This document shows, piece by piece, positions 7,815-14,869 of a DNA stretch of 15,009 bases. The stretch's first letter is position 1, and every line of letters starts with the position of its first letter. Below the pieces are notes generated by a model. It did not search any database. It was given only the letters and a program-made list of their open reading frames with translations, and was not told the DNA's origin. Source of the stretch: B21-G16 sp003644825 [NCBI: Candidatus Zhuqueibacterota bacterium] (lineage in GTDB: Bacteria; SM23-31; B21-G16); contig QNDJ01000008.1 in assembly GCA_003644825.1 (NCBI GenBank), forward strand, positions 1 through 15,009, written 5' to 3'. Position numbers and translations under genes: made by a program.

Positions 7815-9329
7815 ATGTCTGAAAAAGCAAGAATATTGGTTGTTGATGATGAAGAAGGTATCCGTCAGGGATGTAGTATGATTCTGGAACCGGAAGGGTA
7901 CGATGTAGATACAGCAAAAGATGGTAATGAAGGATATGAAAAATTTAAAAAAAATTCTTATGACCTTATCCTTGTTGACTTAATGATGCCCGGTATGAAT
8001 GGAATGGAACTCTTAAAACGAATTCACGATGATGATAAAGAAGTTATTACTGTTGTGATTACTGGGTATGCAACCGTTGAGACCGCAGTGGATGCTATGA
8101 AAAAAGGTGCTTATGATTATATACCAAAACCTTTTACACCGGATGAGCTTATCGTTGTCGTCGGTAGAGGTATTGAAAAAAGAAGGTTAAGGCTTGAAGC
8201 TGCTAAACTTAGAGAAGAAAGAGAAAAAAATCTACTGGAAGTAGCTAATGAAAAATCTAAAATAAGGACTATTATTGGTTGTATGGCAGATGGAATACTT
8301 GTAATTAACTGTGATAAACAGCTCGTGTTATGGAATCCTGCTGCTATTCGAATGTTAAAATTAAAAAACCTTTCTGATATAGGGCAAACTTATAATGATG
8401 TTATTAAAAATAAACAACTGGTAGAATTAATCGATTCTAATTTTGAAGAAAAAAAATGTAGTTATAAGGTGATTTCCAGAGAAATCGAAATCGAAGAAGA
8501 AAACAAAATCCTTATGGCGAATATGGCAGGTGTTATTGATGAGAATGGAGAGAAACTTGGTGTTGTTCTTGTTCTTAGAGATATAACAAAATTGAAAGAA
8601 ATTGATAAGATAAAATCACAATTTGTCAATATGGTTGCCCACGAACTGAGAGCACCCCTGGCTGCAATTGAGGGCTATCTTGAGATTTGTCTTGATGGTT
8701 CAGCCGGTAATGACCCTGCAGTTATAAGAAAGATGCAGGAGAGGTCTAAAGAAAGGGCTCATGCTCTTCTGGAAATGGTCAATGACCTTTTACACCTGTC
8801 CAGTATAGAAGCAGGAAAAATAGCTCAGAATAAGGAAATTATTGATGTTGGAGAAGTTATTGAGAAAGCTCTGGATGTTGTAAAGCCTGAAGCAAAAGAT
8901 AAAAATATTAATTTTAAAGTTTCTTTCGATGATGATATACCAAAAATTCTGGCAGATAAAAATGACCTGGAAAAGGTTTTTATTAATTTAATTGATAATG
9001 CTTATAAGTATAACCATAAAAATGGGATGGTTGATATTAAGTTAACTAAAGATAAAGATGAGAATTATATTAAAATTAGTATTATCGATACAGGAATAGG
9101 TATACCTGAAGGTGAAATTAAAAAAATCTTTGATGAGTTTTACCGGGTGAAAAGTGAAGATACAAGGTATATTACTGGCACAGGTCTTGGGCTCTCCATA
9201 GTGAAGAAAATTGTTGAGTCCCATTTTGGTTATATTGAGGTGAAAAGCGAAGTCGGAAAAGGTTCAAGTTTTACAGTTTTTTTACCGGTTTATAAAAGAA
9301 CAATCAAAAATCAAAGAAAGGTGAAATGA
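7815..9329 (+). CDS. Receiver-PAS-histidine kinase (hybrid with N-terminal receiver)
   Basis: The product has 504 residues with no membrane segment, so it is predicted to be cytoplasmic. Order: receiver (about 1-120; pocket VVDDEE, phosphoacceptor Asp55 in LVDLMMPGMNG, Thr in VITGYAT, Lys in PKPF); helical linker (about 125-150); PAS domain (about 150-255, MADGILVIN through LRDIT); HisKA with His276 in VAHELRAPL; and HATPase with NLIDNAYKYN, DTGIGIP and GTGLGLSIVKKIV. This layout can receive phosphate at Asp55 and modulate a second kinase step, or sense a small ligand through PAS. There is no DNA-binding domain. The start is ambiguous by one codon: TTG at 7812 is 10 bases from GAGGA (7797-7801) and ATG at 7815 is 13; ATG is chosen because the family typically begins just before this point. 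It follows the lone receiver by nine bases, and its stop overlaps the region where nfnAB begins, indicating coupling to that metabolic gene. Confidence 0.9.
   Translation: MSEKARILVVDDEEGIRQGCSMILEPEGYDVDTAKDGNEGYEKFKKNSYDLILVDLMMPGMNGMELLKRIHDDDKEVITVVITGYATVETAVDAMKKGAYDYIPKPFTPDELIVVVGRGIEKRRLRLEAAKLREEREKNLLEVANEKSKIRTIIGCMADGILVINCDKQLVLWNPAAIRMLKLKNLSDIGQTYNDVIKNKQLVELIDSNFEEKKCSYKVISREIEIEEENKILMANMAGVIDENGEKLGVVLVLRDITKLKEIDKIKSQFVNMVAHELRAPLAAIEGYLEICLDGSAGNDPAVIRKMQERSKERAHALLEMVNDLLHLSSIEAGKIAQNKEIIDVGEVIEKALDVVKPEAKDKNINFKVSFDDDIPKILADKNDLEKVFINLIDNAYKYNHKNGMVDIKLTKDKDENYIKISIIDTGIGIPEGEIKKIFDEFYRVKSEDTRYITGTGLGLSIVKKIVESHFGYIEVKSEVGKGSSFTVFLPVYKRTIKNQRKVK
9318..9323 (+). promoter_or_regulatory. 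Ribosome binding site deciding the nfnAB start
   Basis: AAGGTG lies eight bases before the ATG at 9332 but only two before the ATG at 9326, which overlaps the upstream TGA. Spacing favours 9332; the ATGA overlap favours 9326. The two proteins differ by two residues. Confidence 0.5.
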
Positions 9330-9331
9330 TA

Positions 9332-11623
9332 ATGGAAAGGCAACAAATAAAAAGGATAGATGTTAGTTCTAAAGAATACGATTTAAATGAAATAGTATAT
9401 GTCGAAATGATAGCTAAAAATATTAAACTTTTTGAGGTTTACACACCGATTGTGGCTCAGAAAGTTGTTCCAGGGCAGTTTGTGGTTGTTAGAAGTGATG
9501 ATTATGCAGAGAGAATTCCTCTTACTGTTGCAGATTTTGATAGAGAAAAAGGATTAATTACACTGATTGTTCAGATTGTAGGGGCATCTACAAAAAAATT
9601 GAGTGAACTTCAGGTTGGAGATGTTTTTCTTGATGTTGTTGGTCCTCTTGGAAAGCCAAGTGAAATAGAAAAATATGGAACAGTTATATGCATAGGTGGT
9701 GGAGTTGGCATTGCACCGGTTTACCCTATTACGAAAGCCCTTAAAGAAAAAGGTAATAAAGTTATATCTATTATAGGTTCAAAAACAAAAGAAATGATGT
9801 TTTTTGAAGATGAAATGAGAAAAGTAAGTGACCGACTTTATATAACAACTGATGATGGAAGTTATGGAACAAAAGGTTTCGTTACCGATGTATTGAAAAA
9901 ATTGATAGAAGATAAAGAGAAGATTGATTATGTGATTGCGATTGGTCCTGTTGTTATGATGAAGGCAGTGAGTGATATGACAAGAGATAAAAAAATCAAG
10001 ACGATGGTAAGTTTAAATTCAATTATGGTGGACGGAACGGGGATGTGTGGTGGCTGTAGAATATCGGTAGGTGATAAAACAAGATTTGCCTGCGTCGACG
10101 GCCCCGAATTTGATGGTCATCTTGTTGATTTTAAAGAACTTATGCTGAGGCAGGGGATGTATTCCAGAGAGGAGTATAGAGCCCTGTGGCATTATGAATG
10201 TAAATTAAAAGAAGAAATAGAAAAACATAGAGCTGCTAAAAAAAGAGTTCCTATGCCTCGTCAGGACCCGAAATTAAGGATTGCTAATTTTGATGAAGTT
10301 GCTCTTGGATATAGCAAAGATGATGCTGTAAAAGAGGCATTGAGATGCCTGCAGTGTAAAAAATCACCCTGTATAAAAGGATGCCCTGTTGAAATTGATA
10401 TTCCTGCTTTCATAAAATTAATTCAGGATGGTGATTTTATGGGGGCAGTTCATAAAGTTAAAGAAAAAAACAGCCTTCCAGCGATCTGTGGAAGGGTTTG
10501 TCCTCAGGAAGATCAGTGTGAAAGAGCCTGTGTTCTATCGAAAAAAGGTCAACCAATTGCTATAGGAAGGCTTGAAAGGTTTGTTGCTGATTATGAATTT
10601 AAACAGGGTGATATACGGATTCCAAAGAAGTTTCCGCCTTCAGGTAAAAAAGTGGCAGTTGTAGGAGCAGGTCCTGCAGGGTTAACGGTAGCGGCAGAAC
10701 TTGCAAAACTCGGGCACGGTGTTACCATTTTTGAAGCTCTGCATAAACCCGGTGGTGTTCTCATTTATGGTATTCCCGAGTTCAGACTTCCTAAAAGAAT
10801 TGTTCAGATAGAATCTGATTATATTACCAGGCTCGGGGTCGAAATTAAGACGAGCTTTGTTGTAGGAAAATCAAAAACAGTGGATGAATTATTAAAAAAT
10901 GGGTATGATGCAGTATTTCTTGGAACGGGTGCAGGTCTGCCATATTTTCTTGGAATACCAGGAGAAAATTTGAACGGTGTTTATTCTGCCAATGAATTCC
11001 TCACAAGGGTTAACCTTATGAAAGCGTATCTATTTCCTGAATACGATACTCCAATAAGGCTTGGTAGAACCACAGCAGTTATTGGCGGTGGAAATGTAGC
11101 TATGGATTCCGCAAGAACAGCATTGAGGTTAGGTGCTGAAAAAGTATATTTGATTTATAGAAGGTCAAGAAATGAAATGCCTGCCAGAGAAGAAGAAATT
11201 GAAAATGCTGAAGAAGAAGGAATAGAATTTGTTTTGTTGACAAATCCAGTAAAAATACTGGGAAATGATGAAGGGTGGGTTAAAGGAATAGAATGTGTAA
11301 AGATGAAACTCGGAGAACCCGATGAATCCGGTAGAAGAAGGCCTATACCAGTGAAAGGGTCTGAGTTTGTAATAGATGTTGATATCATAGTTGTTGCAAT
11401 AGGGCAGGGACCCAACCCGATAGTAACATCAACCACTCCTGATATTAAAACTAATAAATGGGGTAATATAATTGCAGATGAGGAGACCTGTAAAACGAGT
11501 AAGAAAGGAGTATTTGCGGGTGGTGATATTGTAACCGGTGCAGCAACTGTTATACTTGCCATGGGCGCAGGGAAAAAGGCTGCTGTAGCTATTGATAAGT
11601 ATTTGAAAGATGGAAAATGGTAA
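9332..11623 (+). CDS. nfnAB: Fused NfnAB: NADH-dependent reduced ferredoxin:NADP+ oxidoreductase (electron-bifurcating transhydrogenase)
   Basis: The product has 763 residues and joins two normally separate subunits. The N-terminal ~290 residues are the small flavoprotein (ferredoxin-NADP reductase/dihydroorotate dehydrogenase electron-transfer type): FAD motif RIPLTV, nucleotide motif GGGVGIAP, and [2Fe-2S] residues Cys239, Cys242 and Cys254, with Asp234 just before (an Asp ligand is reported in Nfn enzymes). The C-terminal part, from about 310, is the GltD-like large subunit: cysteine clusters CLQCKKSPCIKGCP and GRVCPQEDQCERAC for two [4Fe-4S] centres, then FAD motif VVGAGPAGL, second nucleotide motif VIGGGNVAMD, and GVFAGGDIVTGA. 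By family knowledge it couples NADH and reduced ferredoxin oxidation to NADP+ reduction, reversibly, in the cytoplasm. Glutamate synthase small subunit alone is less likely because of the N-terminal reductase and the absence of gltB in the window. The alternative start is ATG at 9326. The DRTGG gene follows after five bases. The fusion looks intact, with no frameshift. Confidence 0.93.
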   Translation: MERQQIKRIDVSSKEYDLNEIVYVEMIAKNIKLFEVYTPIVAQKVVPGQFVVVRSDDYAERIPLTVADFDREKGLITLIVQIVGASTKKLSELQVGDVFLDVVGPLGKPSEIEKYGTVICIGGGVGIAPVYPITKALKEKGNKVISIIGSKTKEMMFFEDEMRKVSDRLYITTDDGSYGTKGFVTDVLKKLIEDKEKIDYVIAIGPVVMMKAVSDMTRDKKIKTMVSLNSIMVDGTGMCGGCRISVGDKTRFACVDGPEFDGHLVDFKELMLRQGMYSREEYRALWHYECKLKEEIEKHRAAKKRVPMPRQDPKLRIANFDEVALGYSKDDAVKEALRCLQCKKSPCIKGCPVEIDIPAFIKLIQDGDFMGAVHKVKEKNSLPAICGRVCPQEDQCERACVLSKKGQPIAIGRLERFVADYEFKQGDIRIPKKFPPSGKKVAVVGAGPAGLTVAAELAKLGHGVTIFEALHKPGGVLIYGIPEFRLPKRIVQIESDYITRLGVEIKTSFVVGKSKTVDELLKNGYDAVFLGTGAGLPYFLGIPGENLNGVYSANEFLTRVNLMKAYLFPEYDTPIRLGRTTAVIGGGNVAMDSARTALRLGAEKVYLIYRRSRNEMPAREEEIENAEEEGIEFVLLTNPVKILGNDEGWVKGIECVKMKLGEPDESGRRRPIPVKGSEFVIDVDIIVVAIGQGPNPIVTSTTPDIKTNKWGNIIADEETCKTSKKGVFAGGDIVTGAATVILAMGAGKKAAVAIDKYLKDGKW

Positions 11624-11628
11624 GTTAA

Positions 11629-11976
11629 ATGAAAATTAAAAAAATAAAAGAAATTCTTAATGCGGAATTATTAACAGATGATATTAATACGGATGTGGAA
11701 ATTCAGGCTGTGAATTGTGCAGACCTTATGAGCGATGTTCTGGCATTCCAGAATAAAGGTGGATTATTGATTACCGGGCTTATCAATATTCAGGTTCTCA
11801 GAACTGCCGCTATAACAGATATTGTAGCTATTGTATTTGTTAGAGGAAAAATACCTGATAAAGCTGTTATTGATGAAGCAAAATCCAAAAATATACTCCT
11901 TCTTTGTACAAAACTCCCTATGTATGAAGCCTGTGGTTTATTATATAAAGAAGGATTGAAGGGGATTTCTGAATAA
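11629..11976 (+). CDS. DRTGG-domain protein (first copy)
   Basis: This encodes 115 residues, essentially a single DRTGG-type domain. Recognisable blocks are ADLMSDVLAF, GLLITGLINIQVLRTAAITDI, AIVFVRGKIPD and the C-terminal MYEACGLLY. The fold is known as a companion domain next to CBS or phosphotransacetylase domains and as a small free protein beside hydrogenase-related genes; its ligand is not established, and a regulatory nucleotide or metabolite is possible but unproven. There are no catalytic residues that I can point to and no signal peptide. It lies five bases after nfnAB and one base before the ATPase gene, so co-translation with both is likely. The Shine-Dalgarno sequence is weak. 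It is paralogous to the protein encoded at 13740-14078, with which it shares the SDLLSDV/ADLMSDV and GRKPD/GKIPD blocks, but it differs at many positions, suggesting separate roles and not a recent duplication. Confidence 0.85.
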   Translation: MKIKKIKEILNAELLTDDINTDVEIQAVNCADLMSDVLAFQNKGGLLITGLINIQVLRTAAITDIVAIVFVRGKIPDKAVIDEAKSKNILLLCTKLPMYEACGLLYKEGLKGISE

Positions 11977-11977
11977 G

Positions 11978-12412
11978 ATGAACAATAATAGTGTCCTTTT
12001 TGAAGAGGATTTTAAAATAAAAGGCTGGGATTTTACAAATGCAGGAGAGGCTTCTTTAAAGATAAAAAACTATCTGAAGGAAGTTGGTATTGCAGAAAAC
12101 ATACTTAAAAGAGTTGCAATCACATCCTATGAAGCTGAGATGAATATTGTTCTTTACGCTAAAGAAGGAACGATAAATTTTAAAGTGACTCCGAAGAAAG
12201 TATTGCTTGAAGTTAAAGACAGAGGACCCGGGATTGAGGATGTTGAACTTGCAATGAAAGAGGGGTATTCAACAGCTACTGAAGAAATCCGAAATATGGG
12301 TTTTGGTGCTGGAATGGGTTTGCCTAATATAAAAAAAAATGCAGATATGTTTGTTATAAAATCTGAACCAGGCAAGGGCACAAAACTCAATATAGAGGTA
12401 TATTTGAAATAA
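11978..12412 (+). CDS. Stand-alone RsbW/anti-sigma-like ATP-binding protein (GHKL, HATPase_c_2 type)
   Basis: This encodes 144 residues, a lone GHKL ATPase domain without HisKA. Visible motifs are the N box in SYEAEMNIVLYA, the G1 box DRGPGIED, a flexible lid region (MKEGYSTATEEIRNMG), the G2 box FGAGMGLPNIKK, and the final G3-like SEPGKGTKLNIEVYL. Proteins of this kind include the serine kinases/anti-sigma factors RsbW and SpoIIAB, which bind sigma factors and phosphorylate anti-anti-sigma proteins. No STAS or PP2C partner is encoded nearby, so a classic partner-switch cannot be claimed from this window. It directly precedes the kinase-less hydrogenase-like protein with a four-base gap. This suggests it supplies in trans the ATPase module that the first sensor carries covalently; that is inference. 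The start ATG is one base after the preceding stop. Confidence 0.85.
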   Translation: MNNNSVLFEEDFKIKGWDFTNAGEASLKIKNYLKEVGIAENILKRVAITSYEAEMNIVLYAKEGTINFKVTPKKVLLEVKDRGPGIEDVELAMKEGYSTATEEIRNMGFGAGMGLPNIKKNADMFVIKSEPGKGTKLNIEVYLK

Positions 12413-12416
12413 AGGT

Positions 12417-13706
12417 ATGAAAAGAAATCCTGACAAATATTTCCACTCTATTGAAATAGTTGAGGAAAAGTGTATTGGTTGCACGATTTGTATGAAGGTA
12501 TGCCCTACCCAGGCTATAAGGGTTAAAAATGAAGTAGCTGTAACTATACCTGAGAGATGTATAGATTGTGGTGAGTGTATCCGGGTTTGTCCTCAGAACG
12601 CTATTATACCTCTTACTACAGAATATCAGGACCTTAAAAAATTTAAGTATACTGTAGCTCTTCCTTCGCCTGTGTTATACAGTCAATTTGGTCCTGATGT
12701 GATGCCGAATGATATTCTTCTGGCACTTAAAAAAATTGGTTTTGATGATGTGTATGACCAGGCGTGGTCCTGTGAGGTTATTTCTAAGGCTATAGAGCTT
12801 TTTCTTGAAGATAAAAAACATTATAGAAGACCAATTATTTCCTCAACGTGCCCTGCAGTAGTTCGATTAATCCAGATAAGATTTCCGTCTCTTCTGGACC
12901 TTATTGTTCCTGTTGAGTATCCCAGAGAGTTAAGTGCAAAGGAGATAAAAAGTAAAATTACTGATAAATTAAAGATACCTGAGAAGGATATAGGGTTAAT
13001 TCATATAACACCCTGCCCTGCAAAGATGATATCAATTTATGAGCCACCAACGAGAGAGAAATCTCATCTGGATGGGGCTATAGCTATTAAAGATATCTAT
13101 GGTGCTTTGTTAAATGCATTAAAAGATGTAACTGATTCGGAAACTATCTTACAACGTTCTGGTGGTATTGGCATAGGTTGGGCTATAAGTGGAGGAGAAG
13201 TAAAGGGTCTTAAATTTGAAAATTGTCTTGCTGTTTCAGGTGTAAAAGATACTATTAGGATTCTGGAAGATGTTGAGAGCGGGATTCTTTCAGGGATTGA
13301 GTTTCTTGAATGTCTTGTTTGTCCTGGAGGATGTATAAGAGGGCCTCTTACGGTGCAGAACCCTCATATTGCAAGAACACGCATTGAAAAATTGATCAAA
13401 ATGTTTGGTGAAAAAAGCCGGGTAAATGAAGAAAAGGTTAAAAAACTCTATAAAAAAGGATATTTTTTCTTTAAAAAGAGGATTGATGCTGCTCCTGTAA
13501 TGCCTTTATCGAAAGACCCTTCTGAAGCAATTAGAATATTAAAAAGGAGAGAAGAAGTTTTAAAGGAGTTGCCCGGTAAAGATTGTGGAGCCTGTGGTGC
13601 CCCGGATTGCAGAACCTTTGCTGAAGATGTTGCTAAAGGAATCGCTTTGATTGATGAATGTGTATTCAGAATTATTCAAAAAGCAGAAGTAAAACACAAA
13701 ATGTAG
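12417..13706 (+). CDS. Second [FeFe]-hydrogenase-like Fe-S protein, sensory type without kinase
   Basis: The product has 429 residues and is predicted to be soluble. Order: two [4Fe-4S] ferredoxin motifs (CIGCTICMKVCP and CIDCGECIRVCP, about residues 19-60); a hydrogenase large-subunit domain (about 75-330); and a C-terminal four-Cys Fe-S domain (DCGACGAPDC near 384-393, with a later Cys in DECVF). Candidate H-cluster ligands are Cys145 (SSTCP), Cys200 (TPC), Cys302 and Cys306 (CPGGC). The CPGGC spacing matches catalytic enzymes, unlike the first sensor, and an extra Cys299 lies three residues before Cys302. The proton-relay Cys of TSCCP is Thr here, so hydrogen turnover is expected to be poor or absent. 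It has no PAS, kinase or phosphatase domain, so its output must pass through partners; the ATPase just upstream and the DRTGG proteins on both sides are candidates. The ATG immediately follows AAAGGT with no spacing, so translation may depend on coupling to the preceding gene. Confidence 0.87.
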   Translation: MKRNPDKYFHSIEIVEEKCIGCTICMKVCPTQAIRVKNEVAVTIPERCIDCGECIRVCPQNAIIPLTTEYQDLKKFKYTVALPSPVLYSQFGPDVMPNDILLALKKIGFDDVYDQAWSCEVISKAIELFLEDKKHYRRPIISSTCPAVVRLIQIRFPSLLDLIVPVEYPRELSAKEIKSKITDKLKIPEKDIGLIHITPCPAKMISIYEPPTREKSHLDGAIAIKDIYGALLNALKDVTDSETILQRSGGIGIGWAISGGEVKGLKFENCLAVSGVKDTIRILEDVESGILSGIEFLECLVCPGGCIRGPLTVQNPHIARTRIEKLIKMFGEKSRVNEEKVKKLYKKGYFFFKKRIDAAPVMPLSKDPSEAIRILKRREEVLKELPGKDCGACGAPDCRTFAEDVAKGIALIDECVFRIIQKAEVKHKM

Positions 13707-13739
13707 TAAATTTAAAAATATATTTAAACAGGGTTATTT

Positions 13740-14078
13740 ATGAATCTAAAACAGATAATAGAAAAACTGAATTTAAAAGTTATTGCAGCAGAAGATAGTG
13801 TTGATGTTGAGGTTAAAGGGGGTTATGTAAGCGACCTTTTGAGCGATGTAATGGCAAATGCCAGGAATAAGAGTATCTGGATTACTCTTCAGATGCATCA
13901 AAATATAATTGCTGTAGCTTCTTTAAAGGAGATAGCTGGAATTATAATAGTTAATGGCCGTAAACCTGATGAGGAAACTATAAAAAAAGCAGAAGAACAG
14001 AAGATACCTTTATTGCTTAGTGATTTACCAGCTTTTGAGATTGCTGGTATGTTATATTCTATGGGAATATCAGGCTAA
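13740..14078 (+). CDS. DRTGG-domain protein (second copy)
   Basis: This encodes 112 residues, a second single-domain DRTGG-type protein. It shares with the copy at 11629-11976 the opening (LKQIIEKLNL), GYVSDLLSDVMA, the central hydrophobic strand, IIIVNGRKPDEETIKKA, IPLLLSDLPAFEIAGMLY and the length. It lacks that copy's LLITG...RTA block, having IWITLQMHQNIIAVAS instead. It is probably a regulatory ligand-binding protein, with no known ligand. AGGG lies six bases before the ATG. A 33-base AT-rich gap separates it from the hydrogenase-like gene, the largest gap inside the train so far, and the PHP gene begins four bases after its stop. Confidence in the family is good; its function is unknown. 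Confidence 0.83.
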   Translation: MNLKQIIEKLNLKVIAAEDSVDVEVKGGYVSDLLSDVMANARNKSIWITLQMHQNIIAVASLKEIAGIIIVNGRKPDEETIKKAEEQKIPLLLSDLPAFEIAGMLYSMGISG

Positions 14079-14082
14079 AGGA

Positions 14083-14820
14083 ATGTTAAAGAGCTTCAGA
14101 GCAGACCTTCATATTCATACCTGCCTTTCTCCCTGTGGAGACCTTGATATGTCACCAAAAAGAATAATCAGGGAGGCTATAAAAAAAAATCTGGATATTA
14201 TTGCTATCTGTGATCATAACTCGGCTGAAAATGTAAAATACGTAAAACGAGCAGCAAAAAATTTCGGTATTACTGTTCTACCGGGAATGGAAATTACTTC
14301 CAGAGAAGAAGTACATATTCTCGGGATTTTTGGAACATTAAAAGATGTTCTTAATGTCCAGAAGGTTGTTTATCAGTATCTAACACCCGGTAAAAATAAT
14401 CCTGAATATTTTGGCGACCAGGTGGTTGTAAATGAATTTGACGAGGTTGAAGGTTTCAATGAGAGGCTACTTGTTGGTGCCACTGATTTAACCGTAAAAA
14501 AAATTACAGAAATTATTCATAAATATAGCGGGTTATCAATTGCCTCTCACATTGATAGAGAGAGTTTTAGCATTATAGGACAGCTTGGGTTTATCCCTGA
14601 TAATGTTGGGCTTGATGCGGTTGAAATTACATCAAGAGAAAATATTGAAAAACTAAAAGGATTTTTCCCGAAGGAAAAGAATTTTCCAGTTGTTACTTCC
14701 TCTGATGCTCATTATATTAATGATATAGGGAAAAAATACATTGATTTTTTGATTGAGAAACCCTCCATAACAGAAATAGGGTATGCTTTTAAAAATATTG
14801 AAGGCAGAAGAATATTATAA
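14083..14820 (+). CDS. PHP-domain metal-dependent phosphoesterase-like protein
   Basis: This encodes 245 residues. The PHP metal-binding set is visible: DLHIHT (His10, His12), Asp44-His45-Asn46 in ICDHNS, Glu70 in PGMEITS, His78 in EVHILG, His156 in ASHID, and Asp208/His210 in SSDAH. These fit a di- or trinuclear metal site, so hydrolysis of a phosphate ester or nucleotide is the family expectation; the substrate is unknown. CLSPCGDLDMSP after the first motif is a Cys-containing variant common in PHP proteins found beside hydrogenase-linked regulators. The start at 14083 is chosen because family members begin a few residues before the DLHIHT motif. The reading frame is open further upstream (from 14020), but that stretch overlaps the DRTGG gene and looks non-homologous. 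AAAGGA directly abuts the ATG, so reinitiation after the upstream stop is likely. The domain is complete. Confidence 0.87.
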   Translation: MLKSFRADLHIHTCLSPCGDLDMSPKRIIREAIKKNLDIIAICDHNSAENVKYVKRAAKNFGITVLPGMEITSREEVHILGIFGTLKDVLNVQKVVYQYLTPGKNNPEYFGDQVVVNEFDEVEGFNERLLVGATDLTVKKITEIIHKYSGLSIASHIDRESFSIIGQLGFIPDNVGLDAVEITSRENIEKLKGFFPKEKNFPVVTSSDAHYINDIGKKYIDFLIEKPSITEIGYAFKNIEGRRIL

Positions 14821-14869
14821 ACTTTGAATCTAAATTTAATTTGAAAGTAGTATATTAAGAAAGTGAAAA

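Noticed and set aside
11155-11562. Open reading frame of 135 codons on the minus strand
   Set aside because: It lies wholly inside nfnAB, is Ser/Ile/Pro-rich with low complexity, and is a typical shadow of the conserved plus-strand coding sequence.
9332-11623. Glutamate synthase small subunit (GltD)
   Set aside because: The C-terminal half resembles it, but the fused N-terminal reductase with a [2Fe-2S] motif and the absence of a large subunit in the window indicate NfnAB.
14020-14082. N-terminal extension of the PHP protein
   Set aside because: It overlaps the DRTGG gene in another frame and lacks PHP-family character; the ATG at 14083 sits just before the conserved DLHIHT motif.
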